Shown here: piece after piece, positions 52,975 through 60,917 of the stretch
Layout: each line of letters starts with the position of its first letter
Numbering within the stretch: the stretch's first letter is position 1
DNA from: Ruminococcus sp.
Lineage (GTDB): Bacteria > Bacillota > Clostridia > Oscillospirales > Ruminococcaceae
Direction: 5' to 3'
Assembly: GCA_017529875.1 (NCBI GenBank)
Contig: JAFXNC010000035.1
Location: 1 to 64,000, forward strand
Length of the DNA stretch: 64,000 bases
Notes under the pieces: generated by a model
The model's database searches: none
What the model was told of the DNA's origin: nothing
Seen by the model: the letters and a program-made list of their open reading frames with translations, nothing else
Translations under genes and position numbers: made by a program

Positions 52975-53820
52975 TCACCATCCGGTATCGAAACCTACAT
53001 CATCGGAATCGTTATTGTTCACGAGCTCCTGGATCTGCTGACCGAGCATCTTCTGCTTGGAGGCATAAACGTCCTCGTCGCTGAGCTCGGACTCGTTCTG
53101 ATCGGAGAGGGTCATACTCTTACTGCCTATCTGAGAAGCGGTAACGGCGACGATCTTGATCATCTGAGCCAGCTGGTTACCGGAATAAGCATGAACGACC
53201 GTATCCTTCGAGCCGGTGAACTCGGCGAGCATCTCGTCGTTGGCCTCGTTGCCGATACCCAGAGCAGCCTTCAGGCCGAACTTATACCAGCTGTTGGTAG
53301 AAAGCTCTGCCAGACCCTCCTTGTAATCATCGGAGGGATAGCCGTCTGTCATCAGGAACATAACAGGTGCGAAGGAAAGAGAAGGCGAATTGAGGAAGCT
53401 GTTTCTGGACATTCTGGCATTGAGCTCCTTAAAGGCCTCGCCCATGCTGGTAACGCCGGACGCAGAGAGTCTTGCCCACTCGAATTCCTCGATATTGATA
53501 GGCTCGGCATACATCCACTTAACGTTGGTGGAGAATGTGAGAACAGCGATCTTGACCTCGGTATCGGCCTCGCCGACACGTCTGATCTCGGGGATGAGCT
53601 CCTCCATTACGGTATTGAGCTCGCCCATCTTGGTGCCCTTCATACTTCCGGAAGTATCTATCAGGAAGAAGATAACAAGGCTCTTTTTCGACACGCCGGT
53701 GGCACCCAGCGGGTCGTCATCAAACTCAAACATATCAAGATCGTTCTCGGGCAGGGTGTTTTCCTGTGCTGCTTCTGCCGGTGCAGCGCCCTTCGGCTTA
53801 TTTTTCTTGCTCATAATCAT
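52975..53820 (-). CDS. von Willebrand factor A protein (TerY-like)
   Basis: A 281-residue protein with one vWA domain. The metal-ion-dependent adhesion site is complete: DTSGS at 55-59, the Thr in ASGVTSMGEAF, and Asp in LMTDGYPSDD. The first 40 residues are low-complexity and acidic (NDLDMFEFDDDPLG), and the C-terminus is acidic too. It has no signal peptide, so it acts inside the cell, probably as the scaffold that binds kinase, phosphatase or target. An ATG two codons further in is an alternative start. Confidence 0.92.
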   Translation of the reverse strand: MIMSKKNKPKGAAPAEAAQENTLPENDLDMFEFDDDPLGATGVSKKSLVIFFLIDTSGSMKGTKMGELNTVMEELIPEIRRVGEADTEVKIAVLTFSTNVKWMYAEPINIEEFEWARLSASGVTSMGEAFKELNARMSRNSFLNSPSLSFAPVMFLMTDGYPSDDYKEGLAELSTNSWYKFGLKAALGIGNEANDEMLAEFTGSKDTVVHAYSGNQLAQMIKIVAVTASQIGSKSMTLSDQNESELSDEDVYASKQKMLGQQIQELVNNNDSDDVGFDTGW

Positions 53821-53861
53821 ATAGCTCCTTTATAATTATTTTCCATACTAAGTTTCAAAGG

Positions 53862-55208
53862 TCATCTCAGTCTTGCCTGGACGGTACCGAAGTTGATCTC
53901 CAGTCCCTGCCAGATGGGGCAGCCCTTTCCGGGACCCACCTCGTAATACTTTCCGTCGGGCATCCTGACCTGCCAGGAACTCTCCGAGCAGTTCTTGATA
54001 CCCAGTACTCCGGGCTTGAGCTTATTCTCAACAAGCTCGCCGGCAACGGAGAGGTAATCGTCGGAATTGGGGTCTACCTCGCACTGATAGAACTTACACC
54101 CTATATAAAGCGGCATCAGGTTATCGCGGTTGGAGAATTTCATGGTAGCGAAGGTCATGCCGCATTTGGGACATCTGAATGTTGTGGCGTCCTGCATCTC
54201 GAACATGGACGAGAAATTGGTTCTGCCGCAGGTGCAGGCGATGATCTCGGATCTGAGCCTGATGAACAGCTGCTGCCACTCGTTTTCGATGATCCTCTTG
54301 TTGGGATCGTGGAGACCGTAGGTAAAGGAGAGCATGAAGGCGTCCTTGATGTACTTGGGATAGAGTCTCCAGAACTTGATAACGTTGTCATGTATTCCTC
54401 TGACAGGTCTGTTGGAATTGTCGTCGGGGTCATACACAAAGAGTGCTTCGGCGCCGTAGTGTCTCAGCTCGGAGGCCTCGGTGAGGCACACGTCCTTGAT
54501 GACCTTCTCGCCCTCCATGGGGTCACCTCTGAACAGCAGCTTGAACAGCACTACCGCCAGGGAGTACTTATCGGTCTGGACATCGGGCTTGGCGATACCT
54601 CTTACGATCTCGGGAGCCATATATCCGGGCTTGCCGCCGATACCGAAGTTGGCGCCGTCGGGGGCGATGTTGTCGCAGTCGCAGACCAGCACCGCGCCGG
54701 TGTCGATGTTGATGAAGAAACCGCCGTCGTTAAGGTCCTGATAGCTCTTGCCTGCACGGTGGAGCTGACGGAACGCATTGACGATATTGATGACGGCTGT
54801 TACCATTGCGAAGAGGTTGGTAAATCTTACCGGTACCTTTGTAGCCTTGCCGGTGAGGGGATCGACCACAAGCTTGTAGGTATTGAGGATATCCACGAAG
54901 GAGTCAAAGCTTTCGGGCTTGAGCTCCATCAGGTATCCGAAGGTGCCGTCGGGCATCTCCTTAGTGAGGTATCTCGGCCAGAGGAACTTATTGCTGGGAG
55001 CTCCGTCGGCTATATTTCTCTTAATGTTATTGCGGAACTCGGCGGGATCCTTCATCTTGCTGATATCGTACCATTTCAGCGCCCAGTCGAGGCCGTTGTA
55101 ATTCACCAGGTAAACGATACCCTGTCCGCCGCTTCCTATAACTTTGGAGACGGTGGCTTTGCCGCCCACCTCCAGTTCAACTTCCTGACCGATCTTAAGC
55201 TCCGTCAT
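53862..55208 (-). CDS. TerY-P-type protein kinase with zinc ribbon and FHA-like tail
   Basis: A 448-residue protein. The kinase domain (about 1-300) has glycine loop GSGGQG (25-30), ALKWYD with Lys45, a catalytic loop YQDLNDGG with Asp157, CDCDN with the metal Asp, and APE (197-199). The canonical His is Tyr and the Mg-binding Asn of the loop is Gly, so activity is uncertain. A zinc ribbon follows (Cys 324, 326, 345, 348), then a C-terminal beta-rich part (GIKNCSESSWQVRMPDG) that looks FHA-like. It overlaps the upstream gene by 4 bp and precedes the vWA gene by 41 bp. Confidence 0.88.
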   Translation of the reverse strand: MTELKIGQEVELEVGGKATVSKVIGSGGQGIVYLVNYNGLDWALKWYDISKMKDPAEFRNNIKRNIADGAPSNKFLWPRYLTKEMPDGTFGYLMELKPESFDSFVDILNTYKLVVDPLTGKATKVPVRFTNLFAMVTAVINIVNAFRQLHRAGKSYQDLNDGGFFINIDTGAVLVCDCDNIAPDGANFGIGGKPGYMAPEIVRGIAKPDVQTDKYSLAVVLFKLLFRGDPMEGEKVIKDVCLTEASELRHYGAEALFVYDPDDNSNRPVRGIHDNVIKFWRLYPKYIKDAFMLSFTYGLHDPNKRIIENEWQQLFIRLRSEIIACTCGRTNFSSMFEMQDATTFRCPKCGMTFATMKFSNRDNLMPLYIGCKFYQCEVDPNSDDYLSVAGELVENKLKPGVLGIKNCSESSWQVRMPDGKYYEVGPGKGCPIWQGLEINFGTVQARLR

Positions 55209-56272
55209 TTGGTTTTTTCCTCCTTATTTCCGCCTTCCAGCTCGGTCGGCAGCTGCGTTCCGAGGGGCCAGGTCTTGAATTTGATCTTGTTCTGCATACA
55301 GTACTTATGCACATAGGAATTCTCATAGCAGTATATCACAAGATTCGGGCAGTAAGCGAAGCAGTTGGTGTCGATGAACTTAACGCTTTGAGGCACCACC
55401 AGCATCCTCAGCGAATCGCAGCCGGAGAAGCAGTTCTCGCCGAAGCCGGAAACGCTGTTGGGTATCACGATCTTCTCGATATCGGTGCAGCAGAAGAAGG
55501 TGTTGTCATCCAGCTCCAGGACGCCCTCGGGGATGTTGACGTTCTTGAGGCTGACGCAGGCGTTGAACGCGCCTTTTTCGATCTTCCTGACTGCGGGGGA
55601 TATCTCTATATCGGTGAGGTGCTTACAGTCCGTGAAGGCATACTCGCCTATGCACATCATCGACTCGGGGAGCTTGACCGTTCTCATCATGCCGAACCCG
55701 TCGAAGCAGTAGCCGTCCAGCTTGGTAAAGCCCTCCTTGATAACGACGTGCTTTGAGATCCTGTATTTGAAGGCGTCGAACTTCTTGAAGGGCTTGGTAT
55801 CCATCGTAACGACGGTATCCTTATCCTTCTTCTTGACCTTCTCCTCCTTCTTCTTTTCCTTTACCGCGAGCTTGGACATATATGGCAGCTTCAGCATATA
55901 AGCGAATACCACCAGAACGAATTCAGCCTCGTTCTCGGCGAGATGCTTTTTGTTGAGCATGGTGTCTCTTGCCTTTGAGACGCCTTCCTTCTTGTCCTCC
56001 TCGGTGAGCATTATATCGAGAACGCCGCCCTGGATCATCTTTCTGATGAGCTCGCATTCCTTTTCCCATTCCGGGAGATAATCGCCTACCATACCCACAA
56101 GCTGTTCGGTATTGGCGATCCTCTCGTGCTGTTCCTCTATGAGGGCCCGCATCTGCTTCTGGATAGCTTTGGTAAACTCAAACCCCTGTATCGTTTGTGT
56201 GACCGGTGTTTTACACTGCGGACATCTGACTTTACCCTCGGGGATCTCTGCCTGACAGCATTCACATTGCAT
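55205..56272 (-). CDS. Zinc-ribbon protein with BspA-type leucine-rich repeats
   Basis: A 355-residue cytoplasmic protein. It begins with a four-Cys zinc ribbon (CECCQAEIPEGKVRCPQC), then a helical region, a highly charged Lys/Glu segment (KEKKKEEKVKKKDKD), and about six BspA-type LRR_5 repeats with consensus I-P-x-x-V-x-x-I-G-x-x-A-F-x-x-C. Most BspA-LRR proteins are secreted; this one has no signal. The ATG at 56272 has GGAGAG six bases upstream. First gene of the triad operon and coupled to the kinase gene by a 4-bp overlap, so it is a candidate adaptor. Confidence 0.85.
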   Translation of the reverse strand: MQCECCQAEIPEGKVRCPQCKTPVTQTIQGFEFTKAIQKQMRALIEEQHERIANTEQLVGMVGDYLPEWEKECELIRKMIQGGVLDIMLTEEDKKEGVSKARDTMLNKKHLAENEAEFVLVVFAYMLKLPYMSKLAVKEKKKEEKVKKKDKDTVVTMDTKPFKKFDAFKYRISKHVVIKEGFTKLDGYCFDGFGMMRTVKLPESMMCIGEYAFTDCKHLTDIEISPAVRKIEKGAFNACVSLKNVNIPEGVLELDDNTFFCCTDIEKIVIPNSVSGFGENCFSGCDSLRMLVVPQSVKFIDTNCFAYCPNLVIYCYENSYVHKYCMQNKIKFKTWPLGTQLPTELEGGNKEEKTK

Positions 56273-56374
56273 ATGCAACTCTCCCATTCCTACGGCTCAC
56301 CGCCCCTTGCTGCGTTCTGTCAGCCGGGGGCAGCGGTGCCTTTTTACTTCTATCGGAGTGGCACACTCCTATAT
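56273..56374 (-). promoter_or_regulatory. Structured leader of the triad operon
   Basis: The about 100-base leader between promoter and LRR gene contains a perfect hairpin GGAGTG-TGC-CACTCC (56369-56355). A larger stem follows (56340-56294, GGCACCGC...GCGGTGAGCC with GCCCC/GGGGC inside), ending 22 bases before the start codon. No T-run follows on this strand. It matches no riboswitch I know. Confidence 0.5.
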
Positions 56375-56380
56375 AGTAAT

Positions 56381-56409
56381 ATTATACCATTATCATTAAA
56401 ATATGTCAA
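56381..56409 (-). promoter_or_regulatory. Promoter of the LRR-kinase-vWA-PP2C operon
   Basis: Minus-strand TTGACA (56409-56404) and TATAAT (56386-56381), 17 bp apart, exact consensus. Confidence 0.88.
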
Positions 56410-56602
56410 GCCTAAACGGGTAATTATGTGCAAAAATGATATATTAATTTTTTTGTACACTGTTAAAAAACCTACTTATTTTTCACGGACTTATCATTTG
56501 CTCTTTGTCAACTCAAAAAGGCCGCTCAGGGAAGCGCGGCGGCGGTATAGAAGTATTCGCTGATCATAGCCGCTGCTATATAACAAGAACAAAGAAGAAC
56601 AG

Positions 56603-56663
56603 AGAGCTAAAGCTCTCCGGAGTCCGCTTTGCGGACGGTTTCTAATATCATCGCCAAAGGCGA
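56603..56663. repeat. Three tandem mini-palindromes
   Basis: AGAGCT-AA-AGCTCT (56603-56616), GTCCGC-TTT-GCGGAC (56622-56636) and TCGCC-AAA-GGCGA (56651-56663) follow one another in the space after the hydrogenase-like gene. They look like a REP-type or mobile palindromic element. No function is evident, and no second copy was seen in the window. Confidence 0.5.
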
Positions 56664-56708
56664 TTCCTAAATCATTCTTTCTTCTTCAACCAGGGCGCTG
56701 CACCAAGC

Positions 56709-56750
56709 AAAAAGCAAAGGCACTTCCGTCGGGTCAATGACGAAAGTGCC
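56709..56750 (-). terminator. Terminator of the DivIVA-like/hydrogenase-like unit
   Basis: Minus-strand GGCACTTTCGTC and GACGGAAGTGCC arms (56750-56719) followed by TTTGCTTTTT. Confidence 0.8.
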
Positions 56751-56783
56751 AAATATCTACTCTTTTGTCTGTCGCGTCTGTGG

Positions 56784-58496
56784 TTATTTCTCAGTCTTGC
56801 GGAGGCTGTCGTTGATGTTGTCAACGAGCTGGCTGATCTCCTTGATAGACTCTCTGATAACGCTGGAGCTCTCGTTGGTGACATTGACGTTGTCATCGAG
56901 GGCCTTGAAGGCGTCGAGGGTGGTCTCGAGGATCTCAACGAGCTGTCCTACGCTGGAGGCGTCCATAGATGTATTGGCCTTGCAGAACGCGATAACGTTG
57001 GTGAGCAGGTCGTTTACGACGTTAGCTCTGTCGCTGGTCTTGGCAGTGGAATCACCTATGGTATCCATATTGGAGTTGATGTTGCGCAGGTCTGCCTTGA
57101 GCTTGTCGGAGAGAGTGAGACACTCATTGGTGATCTCGGAGAGCAGCTCGTGGTGAGCTGTCAGCTCGCTGTGTCTCGCAGTCAGTACGCTCTTGGCGTG
57201 GACGATACAGTTATCCACGGAGTTGAGGCCTCTTGCGATAGCGATAGCCATATCGCGGCAGGAATTGTAACCGCAGGCATGGCAGTTGAAGTTTCTATCC
57301 TGAACGGTATGCTTGCCCATCATCTCGAATACAGCGTCCAGCTGTCTGTCGGTAGGCAGCGGAGTAGGTGTGGTGGGCTTGTATGTTCTGGTGAAGTCGC
57401 TGAGCTTCAGCTCGTCATCAAATTTCTTGAACAGCTTATCCTCTGCGCCTCTGCCGAACACACCGCCGCCGGTCTTGCGGCGTTTCTTGGCTTCCTTCTC
57501 GACCTCTCTCATGGTAGCCATTACGTCGAACACGGTCTGGGATGAACCCGATGCGGGGCCCACGTTGCAGCCGAACTCGCAGGAGAGCACGTCGAACACC
57601 TCGGGGTGCTTGAACTCGGGCATCTCGGCATACATATCCAGCTCGGGATATACCTTGTGTACGCCCTCGGAGGTGGTGATGTTGATATCGGGGTCATGGA
57701 GCCAGATGTTGTCGCGGAGTCCGCCCGGACGGGGGTATACCGCACCGACCTGACCCTGCATATCCTCGAACTTGTACTCGAAGTCATTGGCGGCATTGGC
57801 AGCTACCTTGATGCCGTTCTTGTCGAAGTATTCCTCCAGCTTCTGGAAGGTCACGTTGTAATCGGCCAGCTGAGTCTCCTCGAACTCGGTCTTCTTGGCG
57901 ATACAGGGGCTGAGCACAGCCACGGGGTTGGATCTTCTCAGATACTTCTTGATGTAGACCACCGTGCAGGAAATGGGGCTGTGTATCGGAGAGAGGTTGT
58001 TCAGCAGCTTGGGCTGATACTTCTCAATGTACTGTACGATAGCCGCGCAGGGCTGGGTGATGACGTTGCCCACCTTCTTCTCCTGGATAGCACGCAGATG
58101 CGCCCATGTGCAGATATCGGCGCCCAGGGATACGTCGTAGATGATGCAGCCCTTGTTGCGGAACCAGTCCAGTATGCCCTTCCACTTGGTGGGGAACACG
58201 GTCTTGATAGCAGGGGTGGCCAGGATGATCATTTTCTCCTTAGTCATGCGCTGCATACATTTTTCAGTGTCGTCGATGAAATCTCTTGCTCCGTGGGAGC
58301 AGTTTCTTACGCACTCGCCGCAGGTTATGCACTTGTCCGGGTTAACGGTAGTAATGGACCTGCCGTCATCGAGCATCTTGGTGATATTTGCCTCGGGAGC
58401 GGGGCAGGTCCTTATGCAGGAATTGCAGCCGACGCATTTATCCGGTTTAACTATGATGATCTCATTTGCACTCACTTGAAACCAACTCTCTTTCAA
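56784..58496 (-). CDS. [FeFe]-hydrogenase-like sensor with coiled-coil output
   Basis: A 570-residue soluble protein. Two ferredoxin-type [4Fe-4S] motifs come first (Cys 21/24/27/31 and 56/59/62/66), then an [FeFe]-hydrogenase large-subunit domain (about 85-330). Its three motifs are changed but keep all four H-cluster cubane cysteines: ITQPC (150), LSPCIAKK (198), LSCEFGC (306, 310). The proton-transfer Cys before C150 is Pro, and the GGGQP end of motif 3 is lost. A further four-Cys cluster domain follows (CHACGYNSC...C430), then about 130 residues of coiled coil resembling chemoreceptor signalling helices. This fits a sensory rather than catalytic enzyme. The start is TTG at 58496 with AAGGA nine bases upstream. 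Confidence 0.88.
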   Translation of the reverse strand: MKESWFQVSANEIIIVKPDKCVGCNSCIRTCPAPEANITKMLDDGRSITTVNPDKCITCGECVRNCSHGARDFIDDTEKCMQRMTKEKMIILATPAIKTVFPTKWKGILDWFRNKGCIIYDVSLGADICTWAHLRAIQEKKVGNVITQPCAAIVQYIEKYQPKLLNNLSPIHSPISCTVVYIKKYLRRSNPVAVLSPCIAKKTEFEETQLADYNVTFQKLEEYFDKNGIKVAANAANDFEYKFEDMQGQVGAVYPRPGGLRDNIWLHDPDINITTSEGVHKVYPELDMYAEMPEFKHPEVFDVLSCEFGCNVGPASGSSQTVFDVMATMREVEKEAKKRRKTGGGVFGRGAEDKLFKKFDDELKLSDFTRTYKPTTPTPLPTDRQLDAVFEMMGKHTVQDRNFNCHACGYNSCRDMAIAIARGLNSVDNCIVHAKSVLTARHSELTAHHELLSEITNECLTLSDKLKADLRNINSNMDTIGDSTAKTSDRANVVNDLLTNVIAFCKANTSMDASSVGQLVEILETTLDAFKALDDNVNVTNESSSVIRESIKEISQLVDNINDSLRKTEK

Positions 58497-58515
58497 AAAT
58501 AGTATTCCTTAGATA

Positions 58516-59628
58516 TCACTTGATGGACTTAGCCTTCTTCAGCAGATCGCTGAGATCTCCGCCGGCCTTGGGAGCGGCCTGCTTGGGAGCCTCCTGCTTG
58601 GGAGCGCCGTCGCCTTTAAGGGCGGCAGCCTGCTTTGCAAGGGCCGAAAGGTCGGGACCGGAGGATGCGGGTGCGGAAGCAGCCTCGGGCTTCTTGCCGC
58701 CGATGGAGTTCGCCATAGCCTTCAGCTTTTCGAGCTCCTCGTTCTTCTTCCTGGCGTCCTCATCCATGCCGGTGGAATAGGTGTTGTCCGTCTCGGTATA
58801 TGCAGGCTCGTCGGGCAGCTTGGGCTCACGCAGCTCGGGATCCTTGAATACGGGAACGCCGCCTGCGGTGAGGTCTGCCTTGGTGTCGTTTATCATCTTC
58901 TCGGACTGCTCCAGCATACCGATACCGGTGGTCTGGAACTCCTCGAGGAGTTTCTTGAGCTTGGACACCTCAAGGCCGATCTTGCCGACCTCGCTGAGCA
59001 TGGTAGCCTTCATGTTATCGGAGGCTGCGTCCATCTTGGCGGAGTTGTTCTCGGCGTCTGCCATGATAACGGCAGCGTTCTTCTCCGCTTCGTAAACGAT
59101 CTTTGCAGCCCTGTTGTTGGCTTCTGCAACGGTATTCTCAGCAAGCTTCTTGGAATCGCTCTCCAGATCCTCTGCCTGCTGCTTGGCGGTGGTAACGATC
59201 ATATTCGCAGATTTCTGAGCCTCGGCGAAAACTACGCCGAACATGGCGGCATCACCGCCGCCGGAGGCTGCGGTGAGCTTGGTATTGGCATCAGCCAGAG
59301 CGTCTGAAAGCTCCTTGTTGCTGGCGCGGAGCTCGCTAAGCTCTTTTTCCTTGTTCTTGTTGTCTTCCTCGGCAGACTTGAGCCTCTCGCTCATCGCCTC
59401 GTTCTTGACCTGCATCTCGGTGAGCTTGGCTCTCTCGTTTGCAAGCACGGAATCGTGAGCGGCCTCCTCGGAAGTGCCCTCTCTGAGCTTATTGAGCATC
59501 AGCTTGGTCTCGCGCAGCTCATTTTTCAGGTCATAGACCTGGCCGTAAAGGTATTCGAGCTTCTTATCGACGTCGTTCTTGTCGTAACCGCCGAAGGTCA
59601 CGGTCTTGATAAATCTGGTCTCTGCCAT
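58516..59628 (-). CDS. DivIVA-like coiled-coil protein
   Basis: A 370-residue protein. The N-terminus (FGGYDKNDVDKKLEYLYGQV) resembles the DivIVA/GpsB membrane-curvature domain, followed by a long coiled coil to about residue 250 with an Ala-rich middle (AEAQKSANMIVTTAKQQAEDL). The C-terminal third is disordered, Pro/Ala/Lys-rich, ending in a short helix LSDLLKKAKS. No signal peptide. The ATG at 59628 has AGGAGG eleven bases upstream. First gene of the unit, 19 bp before the hydrogenase-like gene; it probably localises or scaffolds the sensor. Confidence 0.85.
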   Translation of the reverse strand: MAETRFIKTVTFGGYDKNDVDKKLEYLYGQVYDLKNELRETKLMLNKLREGTSEEAAHDSVLANERAKLTEMQVKNEAMSERLKSAEEDNKNKEKELSELRASNKELSDALADANTKLTAASGGGDAAMFGVVFAEAQKSANMIVTTAKQQAEDLESDSKKLAENTVAEANNRAAKIVYEAEKNAAVIMADAENNSAKMDAASDNMKATMLSEVGKIGLEVSKLKKLLEEFQTTGIGMLEQSEKMINDTKADLTAGGVPVFKDPELREPKLPDEPAYTETDNTYSTGMDEDARKKNEELEKLKAMANSIGGKKPEAASAPASSGPDLSALAKQAAALKGDGAPKQEAPKQAAPKAGGDLSDLLKKAKSIK

Positions 59629-59742
59629 GTGGATCATTACCTCCTGTAATAGCTTTTTGGATAGCAACGGCGTGCATATCGTGCATCTGCGGTATGCAGG
59701 AACATAGCGCAGCTTTAAAAAATACACAATTCGTTAAGAATA

Positions 59743-59771
59743 AATATAACACATAATTCTTTTATTGTCAA
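59743..59771 (-). promoter_or_regulatory. Promoter of the DivIVA-like/hydrogenase-like unit
   Basis: Minus-strand TTGACA (59771-59766) and TATATT (59748-59743), 17 bp apart. Confidence 0.75.
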
Positions 59772-59909
59772 TAAGTTTTTGTGCAAAAAAACGTTTTTTT
59801 TATATATTAACAAGATAATATAAGTGTTTTTGTTATATATTGACAGCGTTATGCCAATTTATGCACAGAAGGTCGGCAGGTTTATGCATTTTGTGAGCAT
59901 AATGCACAG

Positions 59910-60917
59910 TCAGCATATCCTGGGGAGCAGCTCGCCCTTGGGCTGAGGGAGTATGGTCTGGGTGCCCAGCTCGGTCTCCAGCACTACCCTGCCCTTGTTT
60001 TCGGCGGTGACATGACCGATAACTGCCGCCGACGAGGAATACTTGCCCTGACGGAGCTTTTCCACGATGGCGTCGGCCTTGTCGGCGGGGGCGAAGATCA
60101 CCAGTCTGCCCTCGCAGGCCAGGTACAGCGGTTCCAGTCCCAGCATACCGCAGACGCCCCTGACCCGCTCATCCACGGGGATAGCGGTCTGGTCGAGGGT
60201 TATACCCACGCCGCTCTGCTCCGAGATCTCATAGAGCACCGTGCCTACGCCGCCGCGGGTGGCGTCGCGGATAACGTGTACGTCCTTTGTGACCGAAAGC
60301 ACGTCCTCAACGGTGCCCCACAGAGGTGCGCAGTCGCTGTCCACGTCGGACTCGATGCCGTACTCGTCCCTTGCAAGGAGTATGGTGCAGCCGTGTCTGC
60401 CCACGTCGCCGGTAACGATGACCGCGTCGCCGGGCTTTGCGTACTTGCCGGAGGTGTCGGCACCCTCCTGCACCGCACCGATGCCGGTGGTGGTGATGAA
60501 GACCTTGTCCACCTGACCTTTTCCTGCAACTTTGGTGTCCCCCGCCACGATCTTGACCCCGGCCTCTGCGGCAGTCTTCTCCATAGCGGCGGCGATCTCC
60601 TCCAGGCTGTCAAGGGGGAAACCCTCCTCGATGACGAATGCGCAGGTCATGTAAAGGGGCTTGGCGCCCATGCAGGACAGGTCGTTGACCGTACCGCAGA
60701 TAGAGAGCTTGCCGATGTTGCCGCCGTTGAACTTCCAGGGCGACACGATGAAGCCGTCGGTGGTCATAGCCAGTCTGCTGCCGATCTGAGGCAGCACAGC
60801 CGCATCGTCGGCGGTGAACTCCGGGTTGGAGAAGTGTGACTTGAAGACCTTGTCGATCAGCTCGCTGGTCTGCTTTCCGCCCGCACCGTGGGCAAGGGTA
60901 ACTGTTTTATCGCTCAT
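59910..60917 (-). CDS. hypE: Hydrogenase maturation factor HypE (carbamoyl dehydratase)
   Basis: Makes the cyanide ligands of the [NiFe] active site together with HypF. The 335-residue PurM-like ATPase begins LAHGAGGKQTSELI. It has VAGDTKVAGKG in the nucleotide site and ends with the required PRIC, whose terminal Cys carries the carbamoyl/cyano group. The start overlaps the upstream gene by 4 bp. It is the last gene of the hyp run; an inverted TGCATT/AATGCA pair lies just after the stop, but no clear terminator. Confidence 0.96.
   Translation of the reverse strand: MSDKTVTLAHGAGGKQTSELIDKVFKSHFSNPEFTADDAAVLPQIGSRLAMTTDGFIVSPWKFNGGNIGKLSICGTVNDLSCMGAKPLYMTCAFVIEEGFPLDSLEEIAAAMEKTAAEAGVKIVAGDTKVAGKGQVDKVFITTTGIGAVQEGADTSGKYAKPGDAVIVTGDVGRHGCTILLARDEYGIESDVDSDCAPLWGTVEDVLSVTKDVHVIRDATRGGVGTVLYEISEQSGVGITLDQTAIPVDERVRGVCGMLGLEPLYLACEGRLVIFAPADKADAIVEKLRQGKYSSSAAVIGHVTAENKGRVVLETELGTQTILPQPKGELLPRIC

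Noticed and set aside
56290-56345. SRP RNA-like segment (minus strand GAACGCAGCAAGG) in the LRR gene leader
   Set aside because: The GGAA-tetraloop stem and the flanking asymmetric loop of SRP RNA cannot be formed, and the segment is inside the leader of a protein gene. Kept only as a structured leader.
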